Of a DNA stretch of 64,000 nucleotides, positions 1 to 12,640 are shown piece by piece. The stretch is taken from contig JAUPFV010000002.1 of assembly GCA_036936605.1 (NCBI GenBank), positions 332,977,215-333,041,214 on the forward strand, written 5' to 3'. A model generated the notes under the pieces. That model did no database searches, was not told the origin of the DNA, and saw only the letters and a list, made by a program, of their open reading frames with translations. The stretch comes from Limnanthes douglasii subsp. nivea (Eukaryota; Streptophyta; Magnoliopsida; Brassicales; Limnanthaceae). The first letter of the stretch is position 1, and every line of letters starts with the position of its first letter. The position numbers were made by a program, and so were the translations under genes.

Positions 1-11
1 AGGGTTTCACA

Positions 12-1994
12 ATGGCGTCTACAGCAACAAAATACATGATTGAAAAATTTGATGGGGGATCCAGCTTTGCGTTGTAGAAGATTAAACTGAAATCTTCATT
101 GGTACTGCAAGGGCTGTGGAAGGCTGTAGAGAATAAGTTACCAGAAGAGATGAAAGAAGAGGAGAAACAAGATCTTCAAGAAAGGGCTTTGTGCTGGATT
201 TTAATGAGTGTGAAAGACAATGTGCTTCGCGAGATTAGTGGTGAGAAGACTGCTGCCTGCGCATGGAGAAATCTAGGAGATCTTTACTCAAAGAAATCAG
301 TAGTAAACCGATTATATTTGAAGAAACGTTTGTATGATTTCAGATTGAAAGAAGGTATGTCCATAACAGAGCACCTAGATAATTTTAAATCAATTATAAT
401 GGACTTGGAGAACATAGATATCAATATTGAGGATGAGGATCAAGCTTTGTGTGTATTGAGATCGTTACCAGCTCCCTATAAAAACTTCGTAGATACCATT
501 ATGTATGGTAATGATAAGTTATCGCTAGCAGATGTTAAAGGGGCACTGAAATCAAAAGAGATGAGACAGTTGCAGCCAGGCAATCAAGCTGAAGGGGAAG
601 GTCTTATGACTAGGGGAAGATCTAAAAGCAAAGCAAGTTCTTTAAGAAGGAAGAAATTGAGGTCCAAGTCAAAGGTGAAGCACTCAAACTATTATGAATG
701 CGGTGAGCAGGGTCATTATAGGAGAGATTGTCCGAAACTGAATGGTAAGAAGGGAAATCAAAAGGAAAATGCAGCAAACATTGTTGAAGGTGTGAACGAT
801 TCTGACGATAGTGAAAACAGTGGTAAAGGAGATGTATTGTCCGTGAGTTCAGACTTTGGGCAAAACTCTTGGGTACTTGATATTGGCGCTACATATCACA
901 TGTGTCAGTTCAAGCAGTGGTTTGATACGTACAAGCCAATGCAAGGAACTGTCTATTTAGGGAACAATCATTCGTTGACTGTTGGTGGTATTGGTAACGT
1001 CAGAATCAGAATGTTTGACGGGGTTGTTAGAATCTTGACGTGCTGGCATGTTCCTGGGTTAAAAAGAAACCTGATTTCTCTTGGGACTCTAGACTCTCAG
1101 GGTTACAAGTACCATGCAGAAAATGGTGTAATCAAAGTGACAAAAGGCTCAATGGTATGCATGAAAGGTAGTTTGCAGAAGAGTCTTTACATTCTCCAGG
1201 GGAGTGTTATTATGGGCGATGCTGCAGTAGCATCATCAGGGAGTAATAGCCAAAGTAGGCAGGATCAAAATAAGTTGTGGCATTGGCGTCTTGGTCACAT
1301 GAGTGACAGAGGATTAGCTGTTTTGGGAAAGAGAGATTTGTTGAAAGGGTATAAAGCAGAATCATTGGGATTTTGTGAGCACTGTGTGTTTGGTAAACAA
1401 ACTAGAGTCAAATTCAGCAAATCGGCTGTAAGAAAGACTAAAGGCACACTGGACTACATTCAGTCAGATCTTTGGGGTCCAAACAGAATTCCATCCAAGA
1501 GCGGAGCCAGATACTACATGAGTTTGATTGATGATTATTCAAGGATGGTGTGGGTTTACTTTCTGAAAACGAAAGATGAGGCATATTCAACCTTTTTCAA
1601 ATGGAAGACGATGATTGAGAAGCAAACAGGAAGAAAAATCAAACGTCTTAGGACAAATAATGGCTTAGAATATTGCAGTCGTGAGTTCAACGAGTTCTGC
1701 GAAGCTAAGGGAATAGTGCGCCATGGCACTTGTTCTAGAACACCACAACAGAATGAAGTCGCAGAAAGAATGAACAGAACGCTTTATGACAAGGCACGAA
1801 GTATGCTCTCACATTCCGGTGTGGGAAAGGATTTTTGGGCTGAAGCTATCAATACAGCGTGTTACTTGGTGAATTGGTCTCCATCAACGACTATCGATTG
1901 TAAAACTCCTTTTGAGATTTGGTCTGGATCGTCGGCTGATTATGAACATTTGAGGGTGTTCGGTTGTCTTGCATATGCTCATGTGAGATGGTAA
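12..1994 (+). pseudogene. copia gag-protease-integrase reading frame (broken)
   Basis: The reading frame begins at ATG 12-14 (MASTATKYMIEKF), the usual start of this gag type. An in-frame TAG at 75-77 interrupts it, after which it is open to 1994. The gag domain covers about 12-680. A zinc knuckle at 690-731 has lost its first Cys (YYECGEQGHYRRDC). The protease motif at 879-890 reads D-I-G-A instead of D-S/T-G-A, so the active site is altered. Integrase shows the HHCC finger (HWRLGHM...FCEHC, about 1279-1385), the first Asp in SDLWGP (about 1470) and the Glu in NEVAERMNRT. The second Asp is Asn: RTNNG at 1650-1664. A small indel near 1985-1994 shifts the frame and ends this part. Confidence 0.93.
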
Positions 1995-4023
1995 GCTTGA
2001 GCCGAGGGCAAAGAGATGCATATTTCTAGGATATGCTACTGGAGTGAAAGGATATAGGTTATGGTGTACCTCTCCAAAGTCTCCAAGTTTTCTCATCAGT
2101 AGGGACGTTACTTTTAATGAGTTTTCTTCGATAGACAGTCAAAAGGAAGTAGGAAAAATGGTCGAATCAGGATCGTTTGTGAGTAAACAGATGGAGCTTG
2201 AAGTAGCATCAATTCCTAGCAAGTCCAATAATTCAAGTGGGTTTGAGGTGGATCCAGAATCAGGAGGTGAAGCGTCAGCATCGGATGATAGTGACGATGA
2301 TGTGCCCGAACCAGAGCAACAACCTTATAGCATAGCATTGGACAGAGAAATAAGAGATATTAGACTTCCAAAAAGGTATGTGAATCTAGTTGCATATGCT
2401 CTGTCAGTTGCAGAAGAAGTTGAGATGCAGGAACCTAGTAGCTACAAAGAAGCTATAGCAAGTTCAGAGGCAGATCGATGGATTGGTGCTATGGGAGAAG
2501 AGATTGAATCTCTTCATAAGAATCAAACATGGAAGCTTGTTGACTTGCCTAAAGGACTGAAGATAGTAGGCAGTAAATGGGTGTTCAAGAAAAAGGAAGG
2601 TAATCCAGGGGTTGAGGCATCTCGATTCAAAGTAAGACTGGTCGCTAAGGGTTTTACTCAAAGGGAAAGAATCGACTTCAATGAAGTGTTTTCTCCAGTG
2701 GTGAAGCATAGTTCGATTCGAGTTTTGTTAGCCATAGTAGTTTTGCAAGATTTAGAGCTTGAGCAGTTGGATGTGAAGACTACGTTTCTACATGGTGAAT
2801 TAGAGGAGCAAATGTACATGAGACAACCAGAGGGATTTATCGAACCTAATATGGAGGACAAAGTTTGTCTGCTGAAAAAGTCACTGTATGGTTTGAAACA
2901 GTCACCTAGGCAATGGTACAAACGTTTTGATACATTCATGGTGTCAAAAAGGTTCACGAGGAGTCCATATGATAGTTGTGTGTATCATCAAAAGATGTCA
3001 GATGATTCTTATGTTTACTTGTTGTTGTATGTGGATGATATGCTTATTGCTGCTTATAGTATGTCACACATTGTGCAGTTAAAGAAGCAGCTTAGTGCCG
3101 AGTTTGAGATGAAGGATCTGGGTAGAGCAAAGAAAATTCTTGGTATGGAGATTATCAGGAACAGAAATTTAGGAACATTACACTTGTCTCAACGAAGCTA
3201 TATTGAGAAAGTGTTAAAACGATTCAACATGTTTGATGCTAAAGCAGTTAACATTCCTTTTGCTACTCATTTCAATTTGTCTGCAGTAGAAGCGGGCAAG
3301 GACGATGCTGAGTTGGAACAAATGTCGAAGATTCCATATGCAAGTGCAGTTGGTAGTATCATGTATGCTATGGTATGCACACGTCCTGATATTTCACATG
3401 CGGTTAGTGTAGTTAGCAGGTACATGGGATGTCATGGGAAAGAACACTGGCAGGCAGTGAAATGGATACTTTGGTATCTGAAGAATACTGTGAACGTTGG
3501 CTTAACTTTTAACAAAACCGATATTGGTGAATCGCTGAATGATGTTGCAGGATCATTGGTTGGTTTTGTTGATTCTGATTTTGCAGGTGATATGGATAAA
3601 AGAAGATCTCTGACAGGATATGTATTTACTCTAGCTGGGAGTGCGATCAGTTGGAAAGCACAGTTGCAAGCTATTGTAGCTTTGTCTACAACAGAGGCAG
3701 AGTACATGGCGGTAACAGAAGCAGTTAAAGAGGCAATATGGTTGCAAGGTTTGGTGGCAGATTTGGGCTTGGATAGGACTACTACAAAAGTGTTTTGTGA
3801 CAGTCAAAGCGCCATACACCTTACAGGAAACCAGGTGTACCATGAGCGTACAAAGCACATAGATGCCAGGTATCATTTTATTCGTGATATAATATCAAAG
3901 GGAATTGTTGATGTGAAGAAAGTGTCTACACACGATAATCCAACAGATATAATGACCAAGGCAGTATCAGTTCGAAAGTTTAGGGAATGCCTAAACTGGA
4001 TCGGTGTTCGCAGTATAGAGTGA
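1995..4023 (+). pseudogene. copia reverse transcriptase-RNase H reading frame
   Basis: The end of integrase resumes in another frame directly after the stop at 1992-1994, so this is the 3' half of the same polyprotein and not a separate gene. It has no ATG start of its own. Reverse transcriptase runs from about 2440 to 3260, with KWVFKKK, the region around LEQLDVKTTFLHGELEEQMY and the catalytic YVDDML at about 3028-3045. The connection and RNase H follow, with SDFAGDMDKRRSLTGYVF at about 3570-3630, STTEAEYMA at about 3686 and CDSQSAIHL at about 3799. The frame is open to TGA 4021-4023 and the RT and RNase H motifs look intact, unlike the damaged integrase. Confidence 0.93.
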
Positions 4024-4097
4024 ATGCCTTAAGGGCATTTGGTGAGTCAGAAGAAGAGAAGATTATTTGTTGATAGTGAAGAAAGGATATTCGCCTC

Positions 4098-4109
4098 AAG
4101 GGGAAGATT
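4098..4109 (+). other. polypurine tract of the copia element
   Basis: The purine-rich stretch AAGGGGAAGA lies just before the TGTTG that I take as the 3' LTR start. Its position after the pol stop fits plus-strand priming. It was placed by position and composition only. Confidence 0.6.
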
Positions 4110-4458
4110 TGTTGTGAATGAGTCGAATAGTGCCTTGACAGTGTACTGTGTCCGGCAGTACAGTTTTGTGTTGTGATGTGATATTGTCCGATCATTTGAG
4201 TTAGTCTTGTGGTATCAGCCCATTAGGCCATAGTCTAGTAAGTCTATTAATTCCCTATATATAGATTACTAGAGCGACACAAAACACAATCTGAAATCTG
4301 TAACCTTTTCTATCATAGTGAAACTCTTTTCTCTGGCGGCGCCCGTGGACGTAGACAATTGTCGAACCACGTTAAATCCTGTGTTTCATTTAAATCTTTC
4401 ATTCGCATATATTCTGTGCTTGAGCCATTTTGTGATAATTGCATAGTATTTTATAACA
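4110..4458 (+). repeat. probable 3' LTR of the copia element
   Basis: The block starts TGTTGTGA just after the purine tract and could end at ATAACA (4453-4458). The termini are short imperfect inverted repeats. A TATA box (CTATATATAG, 4255-4264) fits an LTR promoter, and the GTGGACGTAGACAATT...CCACGTTAAAT stretch at 4346-4378 resembles the R/U5 region of plant copia LTRs. The 5' LTR is outside the window, so the 3' end is a best guess, and an end at 4428 or 4443 is also possible. Confidence 0.55.
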
Positions 4459-5588
4459 GCATTAATTGAAAATTATAGAACAAAATCGTTTGAAAAATAC
4501 TCCTTAAAAAATTATTTAAATTCATTTTAGAATTAAATTAGTTATACGTGATTGTGATTGGATGCAATTTCATTAATTAAAAATCACTCGAGAATGTTAA
4601 GTTAAACAAAAAATCAAAATTTTTAAAAAATAATCTAATAAAAATTCAATTAAAACAAAACGTTTTTGGACAAATTGGATGCACTAATGTAAAAATTTAA
4701 AAAGTTTTAAACATTAAAATTAAAAATCTTCAGCCGAAAATAAATATTGAATTAATAAAATATAATTAAAAACAGTTAAAATAATAATAATTAGAAATAA
4801 CTAGTATTATTTTATTTTATGTTGTATTTAAAAACTTTTATACAAACACAAGTTCAATAAATTTTTATTTAAATAAATCAATAAAATTATTTGTAAATTT
4901 ATAACGATTATTTATTTTATTAATAAATAAAATAACGATTATTTATCTTATTAATAATTGTTTTACTTATATTTCTTTGTATTTTTAGATATTTATGAAA
5001 TATTTTAATAATGTTTGTTTTTATCTGATACACAATAACTATAAATTACAATTGTTAACTTTTAAATTATTACGTCAACAGTTTGATCGATTATCTTTTA
5101 TGTTGAGAGTAGTTTTCATTGTGGAGGTTCACACTAAGAAAATTACTTTTTGTGCTACAATTGTCACGGGTAGGAAATAATAAATTCAACAGTAAAATAA
5201 TTCAAAATGGTGACAAGGACCAGACAATTCGTATAGTAGTACCTTTGAAGCTAAAGTAAAGGGACATAAATGCAAGAAAGACATCAACTAAAAAGAGAGC
5301 TAGAGATAGCGTTAAATTAACTTCCCCTTTCTGAATAAAGAGACTATTAAAAAAAGACATAATACAAAAAATTATTTATTAATTGATAAATATTTTACAA
5401 TATATCAAGTATACATTAAATTACGCAAAGGTGACAAATTTTGGATGTATTATAATTTTGAAATAGTTGATTGGAAGATTTTATATGTGAAGCTTTTACA
5501 ACCAAGATTCTATAATGTTTTATAAAAACCATAATGAATAGCAAAAATTCAAATATGAATACAATTAGTTCTAACTAGTTTTTTTCTA

Positions 5589-5620
<32 letters not shown>

Positions 5621-5899
5621 TTTAAAATTTATAATTTGGATTAATTATTATTTTTAGTTTTAATGATAGTCGATTTTATGGATAGATTTGAGAAAATGGT
5701 AGAAAAGGTTTGTTATTATCGGTGGATCATTGTGTGTTGAAGAAATACACTAGCATGGTTAACTAAAGTTTTCAAAACACTATTGTTATAAGTGTGGATT
5801 ATGTGACCTTCGTTTGTCAGGATCTTAATCTAATTTGATTCACAAACAAGATTTTAATTACATAGCGTCTAGAATTTAGAGTGTATTAGCCAACGAAAA
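4459..5899. other. AT-rich intergenic sequence
   Basis: There is no credible coding signal. The stretch is very AT-rich, with many runs of A or T and short repeated ATTTATT-type words around 4850-4960. The open frame at 4995-5180 has no recognisable composition. A dinucleotide run lies at 5596-5621. Confidence 0.6.
5596..5621. repeat. (TA)n microsatellite
   Basis: A simple alternating TA run of about 13 repeats sits inside AT-rich non-coding DNA. It has no link to a gene. Confidence 0.9.
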
Positions 5900-8560
5900 A
5901 TTAGGTGGGTTATTTTCGATCTCATTTGCTCGTTTTGGGTCTCTTAGAACATTAAACCATACCAAATTTTTTAACATGTGCAAATTCATCCAACATACAT
6001 AGATTTGATCACCATTAGTTGGAACTTTATGATCTTTGGTATGACTCCAGAAGTGTTCTTCCTCGTTTCAATCTTATAAAATATACTGATATTAGTGTTT
6101 AGGTGTCCAACGCCCAAAATGTCGTATTCGCACCTCAATCATTTTTAGTTGACGATCATATTAATCTTACCATCGTCTCCGTTGAGATCGAGACTTCATT
6201 TGCTTTTATCTTCCTCAGCAAAACTGAAGAATCATTCTTCAAACAAAAATTTAGAGAGAGTTGGCTCAATCTTGGAGATCGTAATACAAGATTATTTCAT
6301 AATACGCATTTTGCACTATAAAATTATCTTAATATCCAATAGCTGTGATGACTTAGCCACAACCCCTAACAGGGTGATTAACGTCTTTGTTAGCTATTTC
6401 TCAAATCTCATTTACTCTAGCTCTCTCCTGAGATATTATGGTCTCATTAGGGTCTCCTCGCTCATTAGTTCTAAAGTCAATTCCCATGATAGGATATCTA
6501 TGGTCCGATATGTTACTTGTGATAAGATAAAGCGCGCTCTTACAATATTAATAACTACAAAAAACCATATGGTCTAATGGTTTTAATGTAGAATTTTTCA
6601 AATATTTTTGGGACGTTGATGGCAAATATTTATGCGATAAGGTCCTTATGTTTTTTCACACTCGATGCCCTAAAATCTCCTGGAATTCTACCAATACTAA
6701 AACGGATTCCTCTTCATTTACCGATGATTTAAGACTAATATCTTGTTGCAACATGGTCTATAAGATTATTTCTAAGATCACGGCTAACATGATCAAAAAC
6801 TCTTTTTAATACCTGATTGACCATTCTCAATCAGCTTTCATGAAAGGTGAGAACACGTCTGACAACCTCCTTCTCTCACAAGAGCTTCTGAGGGGCAACG
6901 AAACTAATAGTAAAGGTCCACGGGTCGCTCTAAAAATCGACCTTATAAATTGTTTTGACATTGTTTGGTGGTAACTTATTCTCGACATCCTCATGACCAT
7001 GAACTTTATAGACCAGATGATCAATTTCTGTTGGAAGTGTGAAAAAGCGTAAGATTGTCAATCTCTATTTTGTGGATGATCTGGTGATTTTCCTTCGGGG
7101 AAAATTTAACTCTCTCAACCTCATAAACATGTCTTATAGAATTTTATGAGTTGTAAAGTCTCTAAGTCATCCCTACAAGAGTCACATTTTTATTTTCAGG
7201 GTGAGTCTCATTCTTAGAAGTTACATGATCAACATCATCTTCTCATTAGTACATTTTCCGATATTGTTTGTTATCATTTTTTTGACAAGTTTATTGCTCA
7301 GATTAATTCCTGAATATCCAAGAAACTATCCTGTATCACCATAATTTAGCTTATTAAGTCTTTTTTGTGGGTCAAGTTTATGAATTATTTATCTTCATCT
7401 TTCCCACGAGAGTTGTAGAATAACTTCCCCATATTCTATGTCGTTATCTCTTGTCAGATCATGAGATAAATATTGTGGGTGTAAGGTGGTTTGGATATTA
7501 TTCTCCTTGCCTTCATTGGAATGCGACCATGAGACTCTTAATTTAAATTTTGAAATCAGGCATCTATTATCAAATATTGTTATCTATTGTTAGTAGCAAC
7601 ACTGATTCAATTTGGTGTGCCTTGATTAAATATAAACAAAAACTTATGAAAGTAAAATCTTGGTAACTCTTTCGCTTGGGTATGAAGGAAAATTCTCCAC
7701 CTTAGGCATATGACTTGAAAAATATATAGAGAGTCAATTGGTAATGAAAATTCTACATCGTTTTGGTTTGATCATTGGCTACTCCTGACTTTTCTAGTTA
7801 ATCATTATGGATACATCAATCGTGATTCGAGATGTGACGTCAATCTCAAGATTTTTTTATATTATTATGAATGGAATTTGATGTTGACTTGCTCGTATCA
7901 TTTATGGTATTACCATAAACCATAATAAACTTACAAAGATTAACAACTTCTTCTTTTCACTTTCGAACCCAAATATAGATTATAAAGATGCATATTATAC
8001 GACTTCTAGAAGAGGAAAAGTTAACATTCTTATTAAGGACATCTACCATACCATACATACATCTACTCTTTGCGTCGAGTGGGTTGGATTGGTATGGTAT
8101 AAATATAATATTCATCATCATGCTTTTATCATCTACTTGCCTTACATGAAAAATTGTCTACTCACGATAAGCTCATTACTTGGGATTAAACAATCCTACC
8201 AACTGTGTCATTTTCCACCCTTGAGTAAAATCTATCAGTCATATCATTTATAACTGTGTTTACTAGGATACTGCCAACATGAAGTTCGGCTTCTCATTTT
8301 TAGGCCATGATTGGTCTAGTTGGTATTGGGAGGCTTCGAAATGAAATATTCATATCTTTGCGACGTTTAGCATACATGAATTGGGGATATATCTATCACG
8401 TCTGAAGAGAGAGGAATTCAAGACTTTTTTATTCTCATGTCGCCCATTCCTCTATATTTTCCAATTGTATGCTCATTGACTTCCAATATAGATTCATTGT
8501 CACTAGAGTGTTATGACCTATTTAGTCCATCTTAACTTCGATACAATTAAATATAATTTT
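5900..8560 (+). mobile_element. LINE (L1-type non-LTR retrotransposon) remnant A
   Basis: Conceptual translation in shifting frames follows plant LINE ORF2. About 6210-6300 reads EESFFKQKF-E-WLNLGDRNTRLFHN, the region between endonuclease and reverse transcriptase. About 6500-6580 matches the segment before the RT fingers. About 6750-6900 gives YKIISKI and LIDHSQSAFMKG. The catalytic box appears as YFVDD at 7066-7080. A zinc-binding region (zf-RVT type) with a KLSTHDKLITWD-like stretch lies at about 8030-8250, followed by a YIYHVWRERN-like tail at about 8385-8420. Many stops and frameshifts make this a dead copy. The 5' endonuclease part was not recognised, and both ends are approximate. Confidence 0.82.
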
Positions 8561-9479
8561 ATTATATTCACATTTTGCTTATGCAGTTATCACTCTTTTA
8601 GAACTGCAACAATGGTTGACCGGTCACTGATTGTTTTTGTTTATTAGCGCACATGTGTATTTGGCATCTACATATCAGTTGGAATATTAATTATTCGTAA
8701 TCTGTTATATTATTATCCTCATTTTTACTACAATTATTGTTCACCTCTAAAAAACGATTTATTCGTTGATTTATGTACACTGCCTAATCATTCACCTCTC
8801 GTTTAGACTGCTGATGTTCGCCTATATAAATTAATTAGATTGTTGACTATCAGCACACTTTTATATCACCAATTCATTTTCGATTATAGTTGTTGAACTC
8901 ATGTTCAATTGGTTTATTATTCAGTAACTCTTTGTTGTATTTGCAATTCTTATCACTTTGGGTTGGTCTATATTCAGAATTTTGTGGACTCAAAGCGTTA
9001 AATTATAGTCTTATCGATCTAGATCAATAATCAGAACATGCTCAAAACTTGGCTTATAGACTTCCCGATAACACTATGAGGTTGGTCTCGATCTGACCTT
9101 ACATGATCGGTCCCAGGAGGGTTACCGGGTCCGATAACCCAATAATAGTCCTAGTCAAGAGTTAGCTTTTGTTTTTTATATATTGATAAAAAAAATCACA
9201 AATAAGATTCTCACGGGTCTTACCGGTCCACGCGTACCACTAATCGGAGCGTACGAAAAACTCGGCTCGTGGATGACCCGATAACATTATCATATCGGTC
9301 TTGGGCAGGCTTTACCAAGCGATCCTAGACGAGATATTTGATCTAATAGCTCAATAATAACCCTAGTTGTGTTATTGACCCGTGTTTTTTTGTAATACTT
9401 ATTGAAGGCTTATCATTGTTTAAGTCGTGTTTCCGGAACTATCTTTTGAGTTTGGTGTTGTTGATTTTATGGAACAATG
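8561..9479. other. non-coding spacer between two LINE remnants
   Basis: No protein similarity was recognised. The part from about 9060 to 9395 contains a diverged internal duplication (separate entry). The rest is ordinary AT-rich sequence. Confidence 0.5.
9060..9395. repeat. diverged direct duplication, unit about 200 bp
   Basis: Two blocks share ordered words. The first, at about 9060-9180, has CCCGATAACACTAT, GGTCCCAGGAGGGTTACC and CCCAATAATAGTCCTAGT. The second, at about 9265-9395, has CCCGATAACATTAT, GGTCTTGGGCAGGCTTTACC and CTCAATAATAACCCTAGT. Both end with a GT-rich TTTTTTT tract. The block is richer in CG pairs than its surroundings, which suggests part of an unrecognised transposon. 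Confidence 0.65.
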
Positions 9480-11090
9480 GCTCATGGAATAAGGCTAGAC
9501 TAGAAGCTACTACCAAAAGTACATAAATTTCAGAGATTCAGAAGATTATCCTCAACACTTATTAAGTGGTCTCTCTCATTGGATGATAATTTTAACTCTA
9601 AAAACACTTGGAACTCAATCATATCTAAAAGAAACATTTCTAATCTCTACAAGAAGACCTGAAACTCGATTACTCTTAGAAAATGTTCTTTAGTTCTACA
9701 TAAAGCACTCTATAATTGGATCCCTATAGACTCTAGCCTCCAAAATAAAAATTTCCATCTTACTTCCAAGTGCCAGTATTGTGACAACCTTGAAAGCATA
9801 AATCGTGTTTTAGTTCAGTGCCAGAACTCATGGGCTGTGTGAATCTACTTTAGCTCTCTCATCAACATTTACATCACCAAGAACATGACTTTCACTCACT
9901 TAATCAGATCCTGTTTTTGGTCAACAACAAAAGACTCCCATATCAAAACCATCCTCCCGTTATATCATGGGTGATCTGGTCTTCTAGAAACAAAAAAAAA
10001 CACAAAGAGCATAATACTAGCCCTGAGACAATGGCGGATCATGTCATCTACATTCTAACTAGCCTTGAAAACGCTAAGTTACTCAAGAAAGCTCACTGGG
10101 GAAGGGACGGTAACATAGCTTCCAACCTTGGTTATGTGAACTATCTATCTAAACCCATAATTCCTTGGCCTCTAAAGTGGAACAACCCTAAAATTAACAG
10201 ATTTAAAATAAATTCAGATGGTGCTTGCTGTACCAGTGGAGAGTCCAGTGGTGGTGGTCTTATCAGGGAAAATAATGGTAACATTATTCTGGGTTTTGTT
10301 AGTTTATATGGCTAAAATATCCATAGTTTTGCTTACTGTAGGGCTTTGCTAGATGGTTCACTCATCTTCCAGTCAAAGAGTATTACTAATCTTGTCATTG
10401 AAATAGATTCAAGCATTTTAGTCGAGATGTTACTTCGAGGAAAATCTACTTGGTTTATGGATCCTATCAGCAACTGTTGCAGGAAACTTATCAGCTCTTA
10501 TATGTCAATATCTCATATATTTTGAGAGCAAAACAAAGCAGCAGTCTAGATAGCAAAGCAAACTTTAAATTATAGATTTTTTTTAGATTTCAAGCAATAT
10601 CAAGCCTCTAATACTCTTCGTGTTATCACCTTCCTAGAGAGTAGGTATCAGATATATTAGATTCGACTCTTTAACTTAACTTATAAGGATCCTTATTCAT
10701 AAGATCAAAAATTAAAAACCTGATTCCGTTTAGCATCCGCAAGCTACTTCGTCAATATTTTTTCGCCTTTGTCTACTTACTAGTTATGTTCCTCTGGTTT
10801 CAATTTTGGTATTTCTGGTTATAGTCAGCTATGTCTCCTGTCGTTTCATTTGATTTTTCAAAATCAGGCTTGTCTCTGGTTTCAATCTCGGTGTGCTTCT
10901 CAAAGCTTTTTATCCATGGAATTCATCGATCCCCATCAAATGTCTCTGTTTTCTCAAGTGAAATCCAATTGCGGTAAATTCAATTTTAGACAAAAATTTA
11001 ATTTCTTCCTGTAATGGTCTTGAACCCTTGGGTTTATTATATTAGGTCTTCTTGTACTATCTCAATTTTATATTAATAAAGATAAGTTTA
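9480..11090 (+). mobile_element. LINE remnant B, RNase H-bearing family, 5'-truncated
   Basis: This belongs to a different LINE family from remnant A because it carries a 3' RNase H. A zinc-binding region with LHKALYNWIPIDSSLQ and CQYCDN spacing lies at about 9690-9790. RNase H follows at 9917-10560. The 3' end lies in an untranslated tail with AATAAAG at about 11075, just before a drop to simple AT-rich DNA. No reverse transcriptase was found upstream, which is typical of 5'-truncated LINE insertions. Confidence 0.72.
9917..10560 (+). pseudogene. LINE-encoded RNase H domain (degraded)
   Basis: The open part (to 10315) contains RFKINSDGACCTSGESSGGG, which is the first RNase H strand-pair region with the catalytic Asp (NSDGA), followed by LIRENNGNIILGF. 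A stop at 10313-10315 ends the frame. The domain continues to about 10560 with FAYCRALLDG and VIEIDSS, matching the Glu and second Asp regions of the family. It would remove RNA from RNA-DNA hybrids during LINE reverse transcription. Similar domains occur in host RNase H-like proteins, but the upstream zinc-binding region and the lack of introns favour a LINE. Confidence 0.75.
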
Positions 11091-12199
11091 AATGAACAAA
11101 AAATACAATTTTCCTTTATGTACTTACGTATGAATTTTTGTTTGTTAAAAAATTTAAAAATCTTATTTTTACTAAGATCTAACAAATAAAAACATATATC
11201 GATTTATTAAAAAAATTGAGTGAATACAATTCATTAAAATAAACCAATCAACGATTTTCTAAAAATGAAAAATAATAAAAACCCTAAAAACAATATAAAA
11301 ATATTATTTAGATCTCTTAAAATTCTGCAACTACGTATGAGATCAATTTTAAATAAAATTATTTAATAACAATCACATCAATTTACTTATTAACACCAAA
11401 TTAGTTTTCAAAATTATCAATATTTTTTAACGTTGACTAAAATTTCTCAGTTTCATTTAACCGGTTTTACAATTTCAATAAGAATTTTATACCAATTGGA
11501 GTATAAAACGTTTACGAATTATCAATAAGTGTGGCGTTAAATAGATTTTAGCTATATCTACTAAAATAAGACTTTATCAACCCACTAGTCCAAATTTAAA
11601 TTTTAAATACAATTTTACCCCTTGATGAGTGACTAAGAGAATTCAAAATTAGGTCAAACATCACCTTCTCTTTTCTCTTAATTTCAAAGTCAAAGATTTT
11701 TTTTCTTTCGATTTTAACGACGAGTTTGATAGTCTCTGTTGGCGGTTTTTTCTTTCGATTTCATCAATGACCGTGATCGTCTCTATTGGCCGTTCTTTTT
11801 GTCTTTGTTGGCCGGTCGTCGTATTCTCAGTTTCAAAAGGTACATTTTCTCTATTTCTTGCATTTGTTTTCGTTCTTTCTCCTCAAGTTTCTCCGTCGGT
11901 TTCTCCTCCATTCTTAATAATTGAAACTAGTACTTACATGTGTCCAATATACAAATATCAATTAGGTTTTCTACACAATAGACCTATTTTCACTATGAAT
12001 ACTGGGTTAAAACGTATTCATTATGAAAAATATGACTGATATTTAATAGTAGTGAGTATAAGATAAGATGAAAATTTAGTTCATACATAAACCTAAATAC
12101 TTTAAATGGTTACTGGTGTGGTAAAGTTTAGGCTGGTAAAAATATGTTTGTTGAAATCTACATGACAGTACATGTATGTATTAAAATGAAGGAAAACTT
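11091..12199. other. AT-rich non-coding sequence
   Basis: No recognised gene. Pyrimidine-rich stretches at about 11650-11900 create two overlapping open frames (11739-11924, 11767-12039) with no family resemblance. This may be the 5' flank or terminal region of the MULE remnant that follows, but I found no terminal inverted repeat. Confidence 0.45.
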
Positions 12200-12640
12200 T
12201 AATCCTGAATGTATGTCATAGATGAAAACTCAGGATATACATTTGGATGATTTTGGATATAACATGACCGTGCCTGTAACTAATAAGATATCTTTTTATA
12301 TTTTTTCAGGTACAATATCTACTGATTTTATACATTTCAAACATGGGAATGATGTTGTTGTTCACTTTTTAAAATCGTTTCAGAGTTTAAACGGTATTAA
12401 ATTCCCACATCCCACATCGGTTAAACATGGGAAGAAAGATCAGTATATAAGTTAAGAATACATCTCCATTAGTGTGAGGCCTTTTGGAAGTGGACATTAT
12501 TCTGGAGATCAGAGTATTCTTACTTCTATACTACTATGAAGTATTATAGAGCACGGTTTTAGATTTAAATACGAACGGAATAGTAAATAACGTGATTCTG
12601 CTTGCTGTTTTTTTAAGAAGAGTAAAAGTTGTGGTTCGAG

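Larger units (their letters stand above)
1..4458 (+). mobile_element. Ty1/copia retrotransposon, 5'-truncated by window edge, decayed
   Basis: The order gag, protease, integrase, reverse transcriptase, RNase H is the Ty1/copia (Pseudoviridae-type) order. The window opens just before the gag start at 12, so the 5' LTR and primer-binding site lie outside it. The coding part ends at 4023 and is followed by a purine-rich tract and a probable 3' LTR. The element cannot be autonomous: there is a stop near the gag start, a frameshift in integrase, and several catalytic residues are altered. The protein is still easy to read end to end, so it is much younger than the LINE and MULE remnants downstream. 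Confidence 0.93.

Noticed and set aside
4995..5180. 61-codon frame in AT-rich DNA
   Set aside because: No family features, no promoter or coding composition.
6827..7024. Minus-strand 65-codon frame
   Set aside because: The plus strand here reads the LINE RT fingers and palm.
11739..12039. Two overlapping open frames
   Set aside because: They come from pyrimidine-rich sequence without family features.
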